Shown one piece after another: positions 6,108-9,382 of a DNA stretch of 9,382 nucleotides. The notes beneath the pieces were generated by a model. The model was not told the origin of the DNA. It was given only the letters and a program-made list of their open reading frames with translations, and did no database searches. The translations under genes and the position numbers were made by a program. The stretch spans positions 1 through 9,382 of the forward strand of contig CAISZB010000038.1 in assembly GCA_903889845.1 (NCBI GenBank), in the 5' to 3' direction. This DNA comes from an uncultured Verrucomicrobium sp. (GTDB taxonomy: Bacteria > Verrucomicrobiota > Verrucomicrobiia > Methylacidiphilales > GAS474). The stretch's first letter is position 1. Each line of letters begins with the position of its first letter.

Positions 6108-8659
6108 TATTCCGTCTTCCCGTTGGAAGGCGCAGGCGTCGTGCCCCGTCGCGCAAAACCGCCCTTGCCGCCTTTCCCCTTGGCTCCGGCTTTGCCCGTC
6201 TTCGCCTCGCGCGGCTCGAACTCGAAGCCGACCCGCGTCTCCTTGCCCTCGACCTTCTGGATGGCCAGGTAGGCGGAGAAGGGGCGCCGCGTCCGCTGGG
6301 ACATGAACCCAGGCAGAAGATCGGACTTGCCCGCGGAGAGAATCTTCTCCGCCTGCTCCCGGGGGATGTCCTTGCCCAGGATTTTCTTCCCGATCCGGAA
6401 CTTGCAGGTGGGCGGGTCGATCAGGCCGTGCTCGCAGATGAAGGAGAGGGTCCCCTCGAAGACGCGCGCGCCGTCGGCGGGACAGGTCCCGACGGGGATT
6501 GCCGTCGCCGGATCGACGGCCTCGGTCGCGCCCGTGGCCGCCGAGTCCTCGAAGACGAATTCGGCCTTGTTCTCCGCGTTGAGCTTCAGCGCGGCGGCGA
6601 AGGGGCGCCCGAGGCGGGAGCGGAAGCCGGTGAGCGGCCCGATGAATTTTTTCTCCAGCAGATCGACGGCCTCGGTCGGCTCCAGGAGGCGTCCGGCAAT
6701 GTACTTGGACAGTTTGAAGGCGCCGTCGGGCGTCTGGTAGAAGCGCATCGTTTCGACCATCGGTTCCCCGGCGGGGCTCTTGCCCGGGAAGGGCTTCGCG
6801 TGGGTCTCGGTCTCCTCGAAGCCCTTCGCCTTGTCGACGATCTTCGTGGTGAGGTCGACGATCTCCTGCATGAACTCGCTGCGCTGGATCGCGCCCTGTT
6901 CCATCTGCTGGAGCTTGAATTCCCATTCCCCGGTCATTTCCGGGGAGGTGAGGACGGGCATGCCGGTGGCGCGGAGGAGCTCGATCAGGGCGAAGGCCTT
7001 CGGCATGGCGAGGAGTTCGCGTGCGTCGCGCTGGAGGTATTTTTCCGCGAGCAGCCCCTCGATGATCGAGGCGCGGGTCGCCGGGGTGCCGAGGCCCTTT
7101 TTGCCCATCGCCTCGCGCAGGTTTTCGTCCTCGACGAGTTTGCCCGCCCCTTCCATCGCGGAAAGGAGGGTCGCTTCCGTGTAGTGGGCGGGGGGCTTCG
7201 TCTGGAAGGGGCGAACCTCGACGGCCTCGGTGGCGATCTTCTCGCCGTTCTCGATCGGGACGATCTGGTCCTCGTCGTCGGAGGACTGTTCCTCGCGCCC
7301 GTAGATGGCGAGCCAGCCGGGTTCGCGGAGGATCTTGCCCTCGGTCTTGAAGGCCTCCTCCTCGACGCGGGTGATCCGGGTGACGACCTCGAACTGCGCG
7401 GCGGGGAAGAAGACGGCGATGAAGCGCTTGGCGACCATCTCGTAGACCTTGAACTCGAACTCGTCGAGTTTGTCCGGGGCGGTCCCGGTCGGGATGATCG
7501 CGAAGTGGTCGGAGACCTTCGTGTTGTCGAAGACGCGCTTCGTCGGCTTCACCCAGTCCGACTTCAGGGCCTGCTGGGCGAAGGGGGCGAGGGAAGGGGA
7601 CTCCATCCCCTTGAATGTCGCGCGGACCGTCGGGAGGTAATCCTCCGGCAGGTAGCGGGAATCGGTACGGGGATAGGTGAGGACCTTGTATTTCTCGTAA
7701 AGGGACTGGGCGATCTGGAGGGTCCGCTTTGCCGAGAGGCCGAAGCGGCCGTTGGCCTCGCGCTGGAGGGTCGTCAGGTCGTAGAGGAGGGGGGAGAGCT
7801 GGGTCGTCGGCTTCCGTTCCTCGGTGACGATGCCGGGCTTCCCTTCGCACTTGGCGCGGATCGCGGCGGCACGGGCCTCGTCCCAGAGGCGCTCGGGCTT
7901 GGCGGCTTCGTCCTCTTCCTTGTCAGTCTTCTTGAACTTCTCGTCGAACCAGCGGCCCGGGTAGGAACCGGCCTTTGCCCCGAAGGTGCCGTGGAGTTCC
8001 CAGTAGGGCCGGGACTGGAATTCGCGGATTTTGAGGTCGCGCTCAACGAGGAGGGCGAGGGTCGGTGTCTGGACGCGGCCCACCGTCGTGAGGGCGAAGC
8101 CGCCGTCCTTCGAGTTGAGCGCGGTGAGGGCGCGGGTCCCGTTGATGCCGATGAGCCAGTCGCTCTCCGAACGGGAGACGGCGGCCTGGGCCAGGGGTTC
8201 CAGCTCCTTGCCGGGGCGGAGCTTCTCGAAGCCCTCCCGGATGGCGTCCTGCGTCATCGACTGGAGCCAGAGGCGCTGGGTCGGCTTCTTCGACTTACAG
8301 TGCTGGATGATGTAGCGGAAGATGAGTTCCCCTTCGCGCCCGGCGTCGCAGGCGTTGATGAGGCGGTCGACGTCGGCCCGGGCGATGAGCTTCTTCAGGA
8401 CGGCCAGGCGGCTCTTCGATTTCTCGATCGGCTTCAGGTCGAAGTGTTCCGGGACGATGGGGAGGCTGGCGAAGTTCCAGCCCCGGTGCTTCTTCTGGAT
8501 GTCGACGGGGAGGCAGAGCTCAAGCAGGTGGCCGACGGCGGAGGAGATCACGTAGTCGTCGTTCTCCAGGTATTCGGCTTCCTTTTTGAATTTGCCGAGG
8601 GCCTTGGCGATGTCGTTGGCGACACTCGGTTTCTCGGCGATGATCAGAGCTTTGCCCAT
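6107..8659 (-). CDS. topB: DNA topoisomerase III (type IA)
   Basis: This 850-residue enzyme passes single strands through a transient break, relaxing negative supercoils and decatenating replication or recombination intermediates. The Toprim domain begins with AEKPSVA (Glu9) and contains DAGREGE (105-111), the variant common in Bacillus-type TopB rather than DPDREGQ. The gate domains include TTVGRVQTPT (191-200), and the catalytic tyrosine is Tyr329 in TYPRTDSRYLP. KGLGTPATR (521-529) is also conserved. After the core come two C-terminal topoisomerase repeats (Toprim_Crpt type): about 633-694 without cysteines, and about 722-800 with Cys726, Cys742 and Cys752. A Gly/Lys-rich basic tail (818-838) ends the protein and may hold DNA. 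The length exceeds the roughly 650 residues of E. coli TopB because of these additions. It starts 24 bases after dprA. The leader is AT-rich with no Shine-Dalgarno sequence. Confidence 0.95.
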   Translation of the reverse strand: MGKALIIAEKPSVANDIAKALGKFKKEAEYLENDDYVISSAVGHLLELCLPVDIQKKHRGWNFASLPIVPEHFDLKPIEKSKSRLAVLKKLIARADVDRLINACDAGREGELIFRYIIQHCKSKKPTQRLWLQSMTQDAIREGFEKLRPGKELEPLAQAAVSRSESDWLIGINGTRALTALNSKDGGFALTTVGRVQTPTLALLVERDLKIREFQSRPYWELHGTFGAKAGSYPGRWFDEKFKKTDKEEDEAAKPERLWDEARAAAIRAKCEGKPGIVTEERKPTTQLSPLLYDLTTLQREANGRFGLSAKRTLQIAQSLYEKYKVLTYPRTDSRYLPEDYLPTVRATFKGMESPSLAPFAQQALKSDWVKPTKRVFDNTKVSDHFAIIPTGTAPDKLDEFEFKVYEMVAKRFIAVFFPAAQFEVVTRITRVEEEAFKTEGKILREPGWLAIYGREEQSSDDEDQIVPIENGEKIATEAVEVRPFQTKPPAHYTEATLLSAMEGAGKLVEDENLREAMGKKGLGTPATRASIIEGLLAEKYLQRDARELLAMPKAFALIELLRATGMPVLTSPEMTGEWEFKLQQMEQGAIQRSEFMQEIVDLTTKIVDKAKGFEETETHAKPFPGKSPAGEPMVETMRFYQTPDGAFKLSKYIAGRLLEPTEAVDLLEKKFIGPLTGFRSRLGRPFAAALKLNAENKAEFVFEDSAATGATEAVDPATAIPVGTCPADGARVFEGTLSFICEHGLIDPPTCKFRIGKKILGKDIPREQAEKILSAGKSDLLPGFMSQRTRRPFSAYLAIQKVEGKETRVGFEFEPREAKTGKAGAKGKGGKGGFARRGTTPAPSNGKTE

Positions 8660-8683
8660 TATTTATGTGTGTAAACCAACTAT

Positions 8684-9382
8684 TTAACCCGTGCGTACGA
8701 AGAGCTTGCCCGGGAGCTGCCGGATCAGCCGTTTCATTTCGAGGCGGAGCAACGTAGAAGAGACTTTCCCCGATGGCAAACCGCTTTTTGCGATCAGGGC
8801 GTCGATGGGGACCTCCTCGGTGCCCAGGGCTTCGAAGAGGAGGGCCTCCTCCGGCGTGAGGTCGGCGGGGGCGGGGCGGGAGGCGGCCAGGCCGTTCAAC
8901 TCGGCCGGGGGGAAGAGGAATTCCATCTCCCCGAGGATATCGCCGACGCCTTCGACGAGGCGGGCACCCTCTTTCAAAAGCTGGTGGCACCCCTTCGAGT
9001 GGGGGCTGTCGATCCGGCCCGGGACGGCGAAGACCTGGCGGCCCTGCTCCAGGGCCTGCTTTGCCGTGATGAGGGCCCCGCTGCCGAGGCCCGCCTCGAC
9101 GACCAGGACGCCGAAACTGAGCCCGCTGACGATGCGGTTCCGCATGGGGAAATTCTGCTTTTCGGGCGTGGTGCCGAGGGGGAACTCGGAGAGGAGGCAC
9201 CCTTCCGCGGCGATTTTTTCCGCCAGGGCGGCATTCTCCGCCGGGTAGACGACATCGACGCCGGTGCCCAGGACCGCCCAAGTCGGCCCCTTCGCCGCCA
9301 GTGCCCCCATGTGGGCCGCCGTGTCGATCCCCCGGGCGAGGCCGGAGATGACCGGCACCCCGGTGTAGGCGATCTGGTAGCC
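8684..9382 (-). CDS. dprA: DNA-processing protein DprA (5' end outside the window)
   Basis: These 232 C-terminal residues belong to DprA/Smf, a cytosolic protein that loads RecA on incoming single-stranded DNA during natural transformation. The Rossmann-like core shows VISGLARGIDTAAH (visible residues 11-24), then VVYPAEN, SEFPLG, FPMRNRIVSGLS, GSGALITA and VFAVPG, all standard DprA blocks. After a short linker, the last 60 or so residues form the winged-helix domain often present at the C-terminus. The frame is open to the window edge, and the codons before the GTG at 9358 read GYQIAYTG, a normal continuation of the fold. That GTG is therefore internal and the gene starts beyond 9382. DprA is widespread in bacteria not known to be competent, so its presence does not prove natural transformation. 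It is probably cotranscribed with topB. Confidence 0.95.
   Translation of the reverse strand, partial: GYQIAYTGVPVISGLARGIDTAAHMGALAAKGPTWAVLGTGVDVVYPAENAALAEKIAAEGCLLSEFPLGTTPEKQNFPMRNRIVSGLSFGVLVVEAGLGSGALITAKQALEQGRQVFAVPGRIDSPHSKGCHQLLKEGARLVEGVGDILGEMEFLFPPAELNGLAASRPAPADLTPEEALLFEALGTEEVPIDALIAKSGLPSGKVSSTLLRLEMKRLIRQLPGKLFVRTG

Noticed and set aside
6000..7850. A 616-codon minus-strand frame overlapping topB.
   Set aside because: It is Arg/Pro/Gly-rich with no domain and is out of frame with the conserved TopB sequence.
6428..8674. A 748-codon open frame on the plus strand, antisense to topB.
   Set aside because: Same reason: biased composition and no motifs, while the minus strand carries an intact topoisomerase III with all catalytic motifs.
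9358..9382. GTG at 9358 as the dprA start.
   Set aside because: The frame continues to the window edge with family-like residues, and DprA normally has much more sequence before this point.

Overview
This is a GC-rich, gene-dense window from a Gram-negative bacterium. Two predicted lipoproteins carry clear lipoboxes, and one of them is SmpA/OmlA (BamE)-like, so an outer membrane is likely. Nothing in the window fixes the phylum. The gene order and the weak Shine-Dalgarno signals would fit Verrucomicrobiota or another PVC lineage, but that is an impression, not a demonstrated assignment. I see no tRNA, rRNA, CRISPR array, insertion sequence or phage gene, and no obvious change in base composition. 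This is chromosomal housekeeping DNA.

Positions 34 to 5699, minus strand, are read from high to low coordinates. A low-molecular-weight tyrosine phosphatase comes first. A compact run follows: hisC, tyrA, a fused aroA-cmk gene, plsC and a YcfL-like lipoprotein gene. From hisC onward the junctions are a 4-base ATGA overlap, then gaps of 14, 6 and 6 bases, so these five genes very probably form one operon. It joins the end of the shikimate pathway and tyrosine synthesis (AroA, TyrA, HisC acting as aminotransferase) to CMP recycling (Cmk) and phosphatidic acid synthesis (PlsC). CMP kinase supports the CTP pool used for CDP-diacylglycerol, which is made from the PlsC product.

Positions 5738 to 6007, plus strand, hold one small SmpA/OmlA-like lipoprotein gene. 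It is divergent from the phosphatase across only 38 bases, and it converges on topB across about 100 bases that contain a long stem-loop.

Positions 6107 to 9382, minus strand, hold dprA (its 5' end lies outside the window) followed 24 bases later by topB, which encodes a large topoisomerase III. The dprA-topoisomerase adjacency is common in bacteria.

The most notable feature is the AroA-Cmk fusion. Both halves look complete, and the linker has no conventional start codon but does keep a Shine-Dalgarno-like GAGGAAGG. I found no evidence of an unknown defence, mobile or regulatory system.
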